Part shown: one piece after another, positions 35,377 through 42,563 of the stretch | How the letters are laid out: the number at the start of each line of letters is the position of its first letter | How positions within the stretch are numbered: the first letter of the stretch is position 1 | Source of the DNA: Moduliflexus sp964602655 | Lineage (GTDB): Bacteria; Moduliflexota; Moduliflexia; Moduliflexales; Moduliflexaceae | Direction: 5' to 3' | NCBI GenBank assembly: GCA_964602655.1 | Contig: CAZRSF010000013.1 | Location: forward strand, 31,447-95,446 | Length of the DNA stretch: 64,000 nucleotides | Made by a program: the position numbers and the translations under genes | The notes under the pieces: model-generated | Told to the model about the DNA's origin: nothing | The model's input: only the letters and a program-made list of their open reading frames with translations | The model's database searches: none

Positions 35377-35910
35377 CCACTGGCGAAACACCTCTACCTG
35401 GCGCGAACCGTATTTGGCAAGACTTTGCTGAACATCGCCAACAGATGCCTCGCGCCACAGTCGCTCCGGGTGTTTGCTATAAAACAAATCTGCCCATCCG
35501 ATAATGCGTTCTTCCAGACTTTCCGGCGTCAAGTCTCTTGCAGGCAGCGGCAACCCCTGAGCAATAATTTCTTCCCGTGTAATGCCGACCCCAATATGAC
35601 GTTCCGCCACTAACGCATGGAAGGTCAACCCTTCGTCTTCCAGCATCGCCCTGCCGAATGGGGCATGGCAGACATACGGATGCTGTTCCGCCGTCGGCGA
35701 GCAATAGGGCGCGACTCTGACGACGCCAATATCATGCAGCATCGCGGCTTCCTCGATAAAGCGGCATTGGGAATGCGACAATCCGAGACGCGAGGCAATC
35801 CGCAGCGCTTTCGCCGTGACAAGCGCGACATGCGGCAGATAAATCTGATACAGCGGGGAATTTGGCGGGATATATTTGTGAATGATTCGAAAATAATCTA
35901 CGTCAGACAT
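35338..35910 (-). CDS. HD-domain metal-dependent phosphohydrolase
   Basis: Start 35910 is chosen because a strong hairpin (35925-35960) lies just upstream; a longer TTG-initiated form would have to read through it. The product is 190 residues. HD-fold ligands are visible: His in LPHVALV, the HD pair in AAMLHDIGVVR, and further His in CHAPFG and AERHIGVGI, which resemble the extra ligands of HD-GYP-like enzymes without a GYP motif. It probably hydrolyses a phosphate ester or nucleotide; the substrate is unknown. It overlaps the ligase-like gene tail to tail. Confidence 0.75.
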   Translation of the reverse strand: MSDVDYFRIIHKYIPPNSPLYQIYLPHVALVTAKALRIASRLGLSHSQCRFIEEAAMLHDIGVVRVAPYCSPTAEQHPYVCHAPFGRAMLEDEGLTFHALVAERHIGVGITREEIIAQGLPLPARDLTPESLEERIIGWADLFYSKHPERLWREASVGDVQQSLAKYGSRQVEVFRQWLREFGDGELAQP

Positions 35911-35924
35911 GGCGCATAAACAGA

Positions 35925-35960
35925 CAACGGCCTCCGAAACAACTGATTCGGAGGCCGTTG
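35925..35960 (-). terminator. Strong hairpin after trxA
   Basis: Perfect 14-base arms CAACGGCCTCCGAA and TTCGGAGGCCGTTG enclose ACAACTGA. It starts 12 bases beyond the trxA stop on the minus strand and is followed by TCTGTTTATG, so it is a good though T-poor terminator. It also separates trxA from the HD gene. Confidence 0.75.
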
Positions 35961-35971
35961 ACAATCCTTGA

Positions 35972-36310
35972 TCAATCCAACCAATTCTTCAGCTTATCTT
36001 CAATCACGCGCTTGGCGTTTCCGGCAGGCACGCCAATCATTTGATCTCTGGCTTCCCCGTCTTTGAAAAAGATCAGCGTCGGAATGCTTGTCACGCCATA
36101 CCGGCTGGCAATACCGGGATTTTCGTCCACATTCAACTTGCCGATGACTGCCTTCCCCTGATAATCCGCCGCCAGTTCTTCGACGACCGGCGCAACCATG
36201 CGGCACGGCGCACACCACGGCGCCCATAAATCAACCAGCGCCGGAACGCTGGCCTTCAAAATCATTTCTTCGAAATTCGCATCGTTTAACGTAAGCATAA
36301 CATCGCTCAT
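35972..36310 (-). CDS. trxA: Thioredoxin
   Basis: The 112-residue protein has the thioredoxin fold with active site WCAPC (Cys33, Cys36), the buried Asp27 (ALVDLWA), cis-Pro in SIPTLIFF and the closing GxxxA region. The usual WCGPC is replaced by WCAPC, a common variant that shifts redox potential somewhat. AAGGAG lies ten bases before the start. It is monocistronic, with a candidate promoter at 36486-36514 and a terminator at 35925-35960. Confidence 0.93.
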   Translation of the reverse strand: MSDVMLTLNDANFEEMILKASVPALVDLWAPWCAPCRMVAPVVEELAADYQGKAVIGKLNVDENPGIASRYGVTSIPTLIFFKDGEARDQMIGVPAGNAKRVIEDKLKNWLD

Positions 36311-36485
36311 AGCTGACGACTCCTTCTATAAAAAATAACGTTCACCGTATGTTCCGAAAATCAACCCAACCGATAACCTTCTCCATGCTTGTCTTCTACA
36401 CATTGCAACACGCCTCCTCCTGCGCCCCATGATGTCATAGATGCGTCGCGCTTTGCAATGGCAGCATAATAAAGAAGGTTCACCT

Positions 36486-36514
36486 ATTACTACTGCCTTT
36501 TCAGAAGATGTCAA
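36486..36514 (-). promoter_or_regulatory. Putative trxA promoter
   Basis: On the minus strand TTGACA (complement of 36509-36514) and AGTAAT (complement of 36486-36491) are separated by 17 bases. The spacer begins TCTTCTGAAAA, which nearly repeats the spacer of the promoter at 16511-16538. The 5' leader would be about 170 bases, long for a housekeeping gene. Confidence 0.45.
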
Positions 36515-36551
36515 GAGAAAAAAGGAACTGCATCGGAAATCGCCGTCAATT

Positions 36552-38195
36552 TTATGAGTTTCTGCGAGCTTGCGCCGCCATCGCATCCTGCATCTGAACG
36601 ACCTGCGCGTGATGCTCATGCAAGCGTTTATGCAGTTCTTCGAAATGTTCCGTCAATTGATGAAATTGGAATTTCGCTTCGCCGAATGTCTCATTCATGC
36701 CCGTCGCTAAAAGGCGCAGCCCATTCTGCTCGTCGAAAACGAAGCGTTTCATTTCATGAATCAGCGACGTTTGCAGCGTAAACGATTCTAATAATTGCTG
36801 GTGAATTTCCATATCTTTTTCAATCGGGGCTTGCAAACGATGCTGGATCACCTGGAAAAATTGCTCGAAGTTCGAGGACAACATTGTCAAAAATTCCTGC
36901 GATTTCGTCGTGCTCTGTGCCAGCATGGCATGTTCCCGCTGAATTGAAACCGAGAGTTCTTGCAGTGCCGTCCGATTCTGTTCCCAGACGCCGTGCATCT
37001 GTTCCACGACTGTGCCGATCTGGCTCAACCGCTCTTCGGAACGCTCGATATAGCCCTGCGTCAAATCGAGACTGGCGGTCATCGTCTCTTGATTTTTTTC
37101 GAAATGCGCTAACGCCTCCGAAAATTGCCGGACGCCAGAGGCAATCGCTTGCTGACTGCTGATTAAGCGGTCGCCATCATCCTGAAAATTGCTGAGAAAT
37201 CCGCCGAACGCCTGGACGGTTTGCGTAAAGGTCTGCTGACCTTCTCGCACTCCTTCAGACGCCTGCTTCAGATATTCGCCAGTGATCTTCAGATTTTCCG
37301 AACTTCCGCCAATCGTCGCCCGCATGACTTCTTCAAGCGCGGCGCGAATTTCTGCCGTCAGCGTCACCGGAATCGTTTGCAGAATTTCTACCGCCTGTGA
37401 CGGCGCATCTTGCTGAGTTTTCTCGCGGAATCGCCAAAAAATCGGCAGGATGTCTTCTGTCGTAATCTGTTCGATACGGTTGATCAAATACGCTTGTTTC
37501 GTGCCAAGCACGATATTCAGATACCCTAAGACCAAATAGGCCGCAATCCCGCCGATACTCGTGCCGAACGCTTTATCCAGGCCACCGAGCGTCTGCTGCA
37601 TATCCGTAAACAGCGCATTGAAATCAATCGTCTGCTTTTGCATAAAAAAATGCTGAAGATACTGCACGGCCTGCACTAATCCTAAAAATGTCCCTAACAG
37701 GCCGAGCATGACTAAAATCCCGGCGATATAACGCACGCGACTTCCTTTGACATCTTCCTGCTGAACAAGCAGACGAGACAGCGCGTCCTGATCGGGCAGC
37801 ATTCCCGACAACGTCATATTCGACAGCCGCGAAAGTCGCGTCTTCATCAGTGATGGCGGCACGATGGCAAAATGTTCGTCAACCATTTTCCGCCATCCCT
37901 GCTCAAGCGCTTCAGGCGACAAGGTATGTCGCTGTTGCAGGAGGCGCGTCGTTGCCGCGCGAAACGGCGAGAGCTGCGTCTCAAGAAGCGTCACGCATTC
38001 ATCTTCCTTGTGCAGTCCGCGCAAATGAAAGATCACGATTCCGCTTCCAATAAAAAATAAAATGAGGATCAGCGCGCTGATTTCCCAATTATATGAGGTA
38101 AACACATAACCCCATGCCCAAAAGCAACAGAGCAGAATGATATAAGCAATCGTCGTCAGAATGACTTCACTAAAAAAGAACCCCTGTTTTTTCAT
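36552..38195 (-). CDS. MotA/TolQ/ExbB-type channel with long coiled tail (ZorA-like)
   Basis: Start 38195 (MKKQG) gives 547 residues. Two N-terminal membrane helices (about 8-32, 38-57) are followed by a cytoplasmic segment. Two further helices carry the family signature ILVMLGLLGTFLGLVQAV (about 155-172) and AFGTSIGGIAAYLVLG (about 205-220), as in MotA/TolQ/ExbB proton channels. Residues 230-547 are predicted to be a long helical coiled-coil tail. A four-helix MotA-like core with a cytoplasmic tail is the design of ZorA in Zorya defence and of related ExbB-like proteins. No motB, exbD or zorB homologue is adjacent: trxA is downstream and a DinB gene upstream. The partner and function are unknown. 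Confidence 0.65.
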   Translation of the reverse strand: MKKQGFFFSEVILTTIAYIILLCCFWAWGYVFTSYNWEISALILILFFIGSGIVIFHLRGLHKEDECVTLLETQLSPFRAATTRLLQQRHTLSPEALEQGWRKMVDEHFAIVPPSLMKTRLSRLSNMTLSGMLPDQDALSRLLVQQEDVKGSRVRYIAGILVMLGLLGTFLGLVQAVQYLQHFFMQKQTIDFNALFTDMQQTLGGLDKAFGTSIGGIAAYLVLGYLNIVLGTKQAYLINRIEQITTEDILPIFWRFREKTQQDAPSQAVEILQTIPVTLTAEIRAALEEVMRATIGGSSENLKITGEYLKQASEGVREGQQTFTQTVQAFGGFLSNFQDDGDRLISSQQAIASGVRQFSEALAHFEKNQETMTASLDLTQGYIERSEERLSQIGTVVEQMHGVWEQNRTALQELSVSIQREHAMLAQSTTKSQEFLTMLSSNFEQFFQVIQHRLQAPIEKDMEIHQQLLESFTLQTSLIHEMKRFVFDEQNGLRLLATGMNETFGEAKFQFHQLTEHFEELHKRLHEHHAQVVQMQDAMAAQARRNS

Positions 38196-38380
38196 ACATT
38201 GCGCTCGTAAGAGAATTCGACAGGTCGCCCGACAACTCTGCGCCAGCCATGCGCTGACGATCATGCCGCGATTCGAGAGGCGGAGAAAAAGGATACAACA
38301 ATTTTCAGAAAGGTATTATGGAGGGCAATTCGGCGTCAAGAATTATGTTGATTTTCAAAGAGAAACTTCGAACGAAAGGC

Positions 38381-38411
38381 GACCTCACAGGTTGTCGAAA
38401 CCTGTGAGGTC
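38381..38411. repeat. Dispersed palindrome, CCTCACAGG type (copy 1)
   Basis: Perfect 13-base arms GACCTCACAGGTT and AACCTGTGAGGTC flank GTCGA. Relatives lie at 40228-40258 and 46371-46403. It begins 12 bases beyond the stop of the DinB gene and may end that transcript. Confidence 0.8.
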
Positions 38412-38423
38412 TGGTAAAACACA

Positions 38424-38900
38424 TTACATTTCGCCATACGGCATTTTGGGCGTTTTGCCCAATAACCGCGCATAGACGGTCAATGCGCCGCGATGGTGCG
38501 CGGTGTGGTCAACAATGCCATTGATCACGACAAATTTCGGCGCACCGTGATAAATCGGATCGTTCGGCGGGAACGATGCGACCAGCTCATCTATGGAAAG
38601 CGACTGAATCTTCTGAATGGCCGCATCGAACGCCTGCTGAAAATGTCGAATCGCCTTATTGAACGAGGTCGCCTTTTTGAGTTCTGCCATGTGCGCCTCG
38701 AAATTCGAATCAAACCCTTCCGGGCGAAAGGCGCCTTCCATAAACCAATCAACCGTCTGCGCCGCATGTTCCACCTGCTGCGCGACCGTATAGGTCTCTT
38801 TCGTCGGAGCAAAACCGGAATCTTCTTCTGTCAAACAACTCACGCTATTCGAAAAAAACTGCCGTGTCGCTTTTAATTGTTCAATCAAGCCCTCTTTCAT
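38424..38900 (-). CDS. DinB/YfiT-family metal-dependent protein
   Basis: GGAGGG with an eight-base spacer fixes the start at 38900; it gives 158 residues. The four-helix DinB fold is indicated by the three spaced metal-binding histidines, in QQVEHAAQTVDWF (about residue 47) and in GIVDHTAHHRGAL (about 130 and 134). Members include thiol-dependent transferases (bacillithiol, mycothiol) and many proteins of unknown function. The last part (PKMPYGEM) is typical for the family. It is monocistronic, between a palindrome and the divergent metal transporter. Confidence 0.8.
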   Translation of the reverse strand: MKEGLIEQLKATRQFFSNSVSCLTEEDSGFAPTKETYTVAQQVEHAAQTVDWFMEGAFRPEGFDSNFEAHMAELKKATSFNKAIRHFQQAFDAAIQKIQSLSIDELVASFPPNDPIYHGAPKFVVINGIVDHTAHHRGALTVYARLLGKTPKMPYGEM

Positions 38901-39147
38901 GGTGAGACCCTCCAATTCATGATCATATATTCGAACTACTGGTGATTACGTCGTCTGAATCCGATATATTGAGAGAGCTTTTGTCAAGAAGATATTCGCA
39001 TTTTCTTCATATTGTGTTTGCCATGCGTCATTAACAGCATCTTTTCGCAAAATTTTTTTCTTGACTTTCTTGACGAATGCGCTGACTCGAATATGAGCAA
39101 ATCCGAGATGGTTGACTTGCATAAACTGACACTGTTGGAGGCGACGT

Positions 39148-39963
39148 ATGATTTTCGAACAATTTACGACATTTCATCCGGTATTTCAGGCGTTTTTAGC
39201 CACTTGTTTCACCTGGTTCGTCACAGCACTTGGAGCGGCGATGGTCTTTTTTTTCAAAGAAATCAGCCGGAAAGCATTGGATGGCATGTTAGGCTTTGCG
39301 GCAGGCGTGATGATTGCCGCGAGCTTCTGGTCGCTGTTGAATCCTGCTATCGAACTCTCCGAAGAAATGGGCATCATTCCCTGGATTCCTCCATTGGTCG
39401 GCTTCCTTGCAGGAGGAGCAGCCCTCAGAATCATTGATAAAATATTGCCGCATTTACATCCAGGATTGGCTCTCTCTGAAGCCGAAGGCGTCAAAACTCA
39501 TTGGCGCAAAAGTATTTTATTAGTTTTGGCGATTACTCTGCACAATTTCCCAGAAGGATTGGCGGTGGGCGTGGCGTTCGGCGCAGTCGCAGCCGGCATT
39601 CCGTCAGCGTCGCTGGCGGGCGCGATTGCCCTGGCGATTGGCATCGGCTTGCAAAATTTCCCGGAAGGCACGGCCGTCTCTGTACCGTTGCGGCGTTCCG
39701 GTTTAACTCGATGGAAGAGCTTCTGGTACGGACAACTTTCCGGCGCGGTCGAACCGATTGGCGGCGTGATCGGCGCGGTCGCCGTCATCGCGATGCGCCC
39801 GCTGTTGCCATATACGCTGGCGTTTGCCGCTGGCGCAATGATTTTTGTGGTGGTCGAAGACGCTATCCCGGAATCGCAACTCTCTGGCAATACCGATATT
39901 GCCACATTAGGCGCGATGTTAGGGTTTGCGGCGATGATGACCTTAGATGTGGCCTTAGGATAA
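39148..39963 (+). CDS. ZIP-family divalent metal transporter (GufA/ZupT-like)
   Basis: The 271-residue protein has eight membrane helices and the paired ZIP metal-site motifs HNFPEG (about 132-137) and QNFPEG (about 169-174), the latter with Gln where many members have His. An HPH-rich loop (ILPHLHP) precedes helix IV. GGAGG lies seven bases before the ATG. Members import zinc or other divalent metals. The 5' region (39050-39110) contains TTGACT and TTGACG boxes, but no certain promoter or Zur site. Confidence 0.88.
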   Translation: MIFEQFTTFHPVFQAFLATCFTWFVTALGAAMVFFFKEISRKALDGMLGFAAGVMIAASFWSLLNPAIELSEEMGIIPWIPPLVGFLAGGAALRIIDKILPHLHPGLALSEAEGVKTHWRKSILLVLAITLHNFPEGLAVGVAFGAVAAGIPSASLAGAIALAIGIGLQNFPEGTAVSVPLRRSGLTRWKSFWYGQLSGAVEPIGGVIGAVAVIAMRPLLPYTLAFAAGAMIFVVVEDAIPESQLSGNTDIATLGAMLGFAAMMTLDVALG

Positions 39964-40054
39964 ATAAAGAAAGGAATAATCTTTAGGGTAACGGGCAAAG
40001 GAGTCTTCGCCCGTAATTATTCAACAATGACACCTTGGCAGAATCAGGCTTGGC

Positions 40055-40192
40055 CTACTTGTGGCGATACAATTCCCAGCGCAGGTATTTGGTCACAGCT
40101 TCTTCGAGCACGTCGGCGTAATGCGTACGGGTCATGGCGACGTGATGTTCGAATCCGGCTGACACACAGCTTGCGCAGATTCGGAAGCCGAA
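40055..40192 (-). pseudogene. C-terminal scrap of a sugar-isomerase-like gene
   Basis: On the minus strand 45 codons end at a TAG (complement of 40055-40057). They encode a clearly protein-like tail with SAGFEHHVAMTRTHYADVLE and TKYLRWELY. The HHVA..RxHxADVLEE..xYLGW-type pattern resembles the C-terminus of L-fucose/arabinose isomerase-type enzymes. A stop (TAA, complement of 40193-40195) lies immediately upstream, then a dispersed palindrome. No start or body of the gene remains. I read it as the remnant of a lost gene; the family assignment is tentative. Confidence 0.5.
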
Positions 40193-40227
40193 TTAAAAAA
40201 TCCGCGCGTTCCCACAATAACATCGCA

Positions 40228-40258
40228 GACCTCACAGGTTTCGAACACCTGTGAGGTC
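40228..40258 (+). terminator. CCTCACAGG palindrome (copy 2) with T-tract
   Basis: Perfect 12-base arms GACCTCACAGGT and ACCTGTGAGGTC flank TTCGAAC. It is followed by TTTTTTATTTTA, so on the plus strand it has the complete form of an intrinsic terminator. It lies about 265 bases beyond the ZIP gene, with only the pseudogene scrap between. Confidence 0.75.
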
Positions 40259-40270
40259 TTTTTTATTTTA

Positions 40271-40337
40271 ACGACAAGGATGCATGTAAGAAAGGATATA
40301 TTCACCCATCATCCCTTCTTACACGCATCCTTGTCGT
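40271..40337. repeat. 67-base hairpin element
   Basis: Two 22-base arms (40271-40292 and 40316-40337, beginning ACGACAAGGATGC) are inverted copies with one mismatch. A 23-base loop separates them. It is adjacent to the CCTCACAGG palindrome but unrelated in sequence. No ORF is inside. The shape is that of a small non-autonomous or REP-like element. Confidence 0.7.
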
Positions 40338-40458
40338 TCCTTGCACGGCCATTCCAAAAAATATTTTCCGCATGACGAAAACCCTCAAAATTTTCCTCTT
40401 TCCTTCTGAATGTCAGCAAACATGTTAATCGCCGATTTTATCGAACAGAGTTTTTCTC

Positions 40459-40486
40459 GTAAGTCGAAACTACAGTTTCGACCTAC
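40459..40486. repeat. GTCGAAACT palindrome before the YIP1-like gene
   Basis: Arms GTAAGTCGAAACT and AGTTTCGACCTAC are inverted with one mismatch around AC. It ends eight bases before AGGAGG and 20 bases before the ATG at 40507, so it will form a leader hairpin. Confidence 0.6.
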
Positions 40487-40506
40487 ACCCTTCAGGAGGA
40501 ACACCT

Positions 40507-41235
40507 ATGTCATACGCATCGAAAGACACCATGTTATCCAATTCACCAACAGTTTTCGAAAAACTGACCACACCCAATTACGGTCCATTATTGTTGCGAA
40601 CGCCGCAAAAACTCTTCGAAAAAATTCAGGCCGAAGAAGATTTGGATGCGCAGATTCAGTATTTTGCGCTGTATGCGTTACTCTTCTCAACGATTTACGG
40701 ATTTTTATTGGGGATGTACGCGGGCGGATTTCAGATTCTCGCCAGCATGATCAAGATTCCGATGTTGTTTTTCGGAACGCTGTTGCTCTGCCTGCCATCA
40801 TTATACGTGTTTAACGTCTTGTTAGGATCGCAGCTTTCGTTCCGGCAAACGCTCACTATTCTGTTGGCTTCGACATATCTGATGAGCTCGATTCTGGCCT
40901 CATTCGCGCCAATTCTCTTCTTTTTCATCTTAACGACCTCGGATCGCCCGTTTGTCTCGCTTGCGACCTTCGGCACATGCAGTATCGCGGGGCTGTTTGC
41001 CGTAATGTTCGTCTGGAAAGCGATGCGCTTTTTAGCAGAGAAAAATGAGACGCAGAGCAATGTCCGCGTCCTGCTGATCTGGTCGCTGATTTACGCCATT
41101 GTCGGCACGCAGTTTGCCTGGGGCTTGCGCCCGTTTATCGGACAAAAAGGAGTCTTTATCCTATTCCGAGCGCTTGAAGGCAATATTTATATCGCCGTGT
41201 TCAAACTCATTAAGACGCTTATTCTGAATGCGTAA
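40507..41235 (+). CDS. YIP1-like polytopic membrane protein
   Basis: The 242-residue protein has an N-terminal cytoplasmic segment with the family-like PQKLFEKIQAEEDLDAQIQYF. Six hydrophobic helices follow. The arrangement and the segment LLLCLPSLYVFNVLLGSQLSFRQTL match bacterial YIP1-type membrane proteins of unknown function. AGGAGG lies seven bases before the ATG. No enzymatic motif is seen. It is isolated by repeats on both sides. Confidence 0.6.
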   Translation: MSYASKDTMLSNSPTVFEKLTTPNYGPLLLRTPQKLFEKIQAEEDLDAQIQYFALYALLFSTIYGFLLGMYAGGFQILASMIKIPMLFFGTLLLCLPSLYVFNVLLGSQLSFRQTLTILLASTYLMSSILASFAPILFFFILTTSDRPFVSLATFGTCSIAGLFAVMFVWKAMRFLAEKNETQSNVRVLLIWSLIYAIVGTQFAWGLRPFIGQKGVFILFRALEGNIYIAVFKLIKTLILNA

Positions 41236-41272
41236 ATCCTGTTGTTTCCCAGCCGGGGCGCAGGGTTATGAT

Positions 41273-41386
41273 GTTTTCCTTAAAATACCTGTCATTGTGA
41301 GCGCTTTTCAGCGAAGCCATCTCGTCGAATTCAGGGATGGCTTCGTCGTTGTCACTCCTCGCAATGACAGGTTTTTTAAGGAGAAC
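41273..41386. mobile_element. MITE-like inverted-repeat element
   Basis: The 114-base element has long imperfect terminal inverted repeats: GTTTTCCTTAAAATACC at 41273 and the complement of GGTTTTTTAAGGAGAAC ending at 41386. The next inner segments are CTGTCATTGTGAG and its counterpart CTCGCAATGACAG, and the innermost are CGAAGCCATC and GATGGCTTCG. It codes for nothing. TGTCATTGCGAGG-type elements with GAAGC..ATC cores are widely dispersed in unrelated bacterial genomes. It lies 37 bases after the YIP1-like gene and 23 before the phosphoesterase. I do not see a clear target-site duplication. Confidence 0.75.
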
Positions 41387-41409
41387 GTCACAGCCCGACC
41401 TGAAAAAAT

Positions 41410-42315
41410 ATGACGACACATGTAAAGACCCAATTATTGCGAATATACCGGCGTCACCGCCTTCTCACGCGCCGCCTGCATCCATTCTGGCATAAATATT
41501 TTCGGTGGGCTTCCACTCTCAGCATCCTGTCCTTTCTGGTTGTCGGATATACGCTGTTTGAGCCGTACTGGTTGAAAGTTACCACAATCCCGCTCGCAAG
41601 CGCGGACATTCCACCTGGCTTCGACGGCGTGAAAATCGTCTTTCTCACAGATATTCATTATCGCCGGATTACCGCGTCTCACCTGCAAAAGGTGGTGAAC
41701 ATCGTCAACGCGCTGCAACCGGATATCGTGCTGTTCGGCGGCGATTATTATCAATGGAAGACGAAATATATCGAATCCTGTTTCGCTGAGTTAGCGAAAA
41801 TTAACGCGCCATTGGGCAAATTCGGCGTATTCGGCAATCACGATGATTGGAAAGATTTTTTAACGATTGCGACTCCGGCCAGACTTCGCGCCGGAATTCA
41901 GCCGTTGGATAATCAGGCGTTCTGGGTGACGAAAGGCAGCGACCGCATTAAAATCGGCGGCGTCGGGGATTGGCTCGAATCGTCGCAAGACCTGCGGCCT
42001 ACCGTGCAGGATGCGACCGAAGACGATTTCGCGCTGCTCGTGTCGCATAATCCCGAATACGCCGAATCCATCCGCACCCGTAAGGTTGATCTCGTACTCA
42101 GCGGGCATACGCATGGCGGACAGATGACGCTGTTCGGACTCTGGGCGCCCGCGCCATTTATGCACTATGGCTTGAAATATAAACGCGGCCTCGTTCACGC
42201 GCCATATACGGATGTGCTGATCAGCAACGGCATCGGCACAAGCGGGACGCCGGTCAGATTTTGCGCCCGCCCGGAAATCGTGCTGTTGACCTTGCAACGC
42301 CAGCAGCAACAGTAA
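41410..42315 (+). CDS. YkuE-type membrane-anchored metallophosphoesterase
   Basis: The 301-residue protein has an N-terminal membrane anchor (about 32-50) and a calcineurin-like phosphoesterase domain. All metal-site blocks are present: LTDIHY, FGGDYY, FGNHDDW, VSHNP and SGHTHGGQ. YkuE-like members face outside or the periplasm and include UDP-2,3-diacylglucosamine-type hydrolases, but the substrate is not known for this branch. No ribosome site is evident before the ATG; the transcript begins in or near the upstream MITE-like element. Confidence 0.88.
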   Translation: MTTHVKTQLLRIYRRHRLLTRRLHPFWHKYFRWASTLSILSFLVVGYTLFEPYWLKVTTIPLASADIPPGFDGVKIVFLTDIHYRRITASHLQKVVNIVNALQPDIVLFGGDYYQWKTKYIESCFAELAKINAPLGKFGVFGNHDDWKDFLTIATPARLRAGIQPLDNQAFWVTKGSDRIKIGGVGDWLESSQDLRPTVQDATEDDFALLVSHNPEYAESIRTRKVDLVLSGHTHGGQMTLFGLWAPAPFMHYGLKYKRGLVHAPYTDVLISNGIGTSGTPVRFCARPEIVLLTLQRQQQQ

Positions 42316-42387
42316 CCCCACGCCCGGAGTTTCAATCAAATATTCTCCGTTAGCAAGAAACAACGATGAACTGCGCGAGTGTTCTCC

Positions 42388-42501
42388 ACCGTTTTTCAAT
42401 GACGCCAACCGTTCACGCCTTACGACATCACATTGACGGTCAAATTCAGACAGTTCATCGGAATATCGCCTGAGAGATATTGACGCCCGCCAACCGTTAT
42501 T
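42388..42501 (+). promoter_or_regulatory. Candidate array of LytTR-type binding sites
   Basis: Four motifs of the ACCGTT/ACAGTT kind occur on the plus strand: ACCGTTTTT at 42388, ACCGTTCAC at 42408, ACAGTTCAT at 42450 and ACCGTTATT at 42493. The start-to-start distances are 20, 42 and 43 bases, close to multiples of the 21-base spacing usual for LytTR direct repeats. Only 42450 fits the full consensus. They lie in the leader of the outer-membrane protein gene at 42564. A LytTR regulator is encoded 14 kb downstream. Confidence 0.3.
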
Positions 42502-42563
42502 CCAGGATGCCTCTTGTCACAGAACAGACTATTTGATTCACATTTCACTACGGAGAACTTTCT

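Noticed and set aside
36552..38195. A complete Zorya system
   Set aside because: Only the ZorA-like channel is present; no zorB, zorC, zorD or zorE-like gene is adjacent.
39475..39500. Repeat-derived insertion (LSEAEG) in the ZIP transporter
   Set aside because: The DNA does not match the CTGAGCGAAGTCGAAG repeat closely, and a variable loop at this position is normal in GufA-like ZIP proteins.
40027..40254. Plus-strand open frame of 75 residues after the ZIP gene
   Set aside because: The minus strand of the same DNA encodes a better protein-like tail (isomerase remnant), and the plus frame runs into a palindromic repeat.
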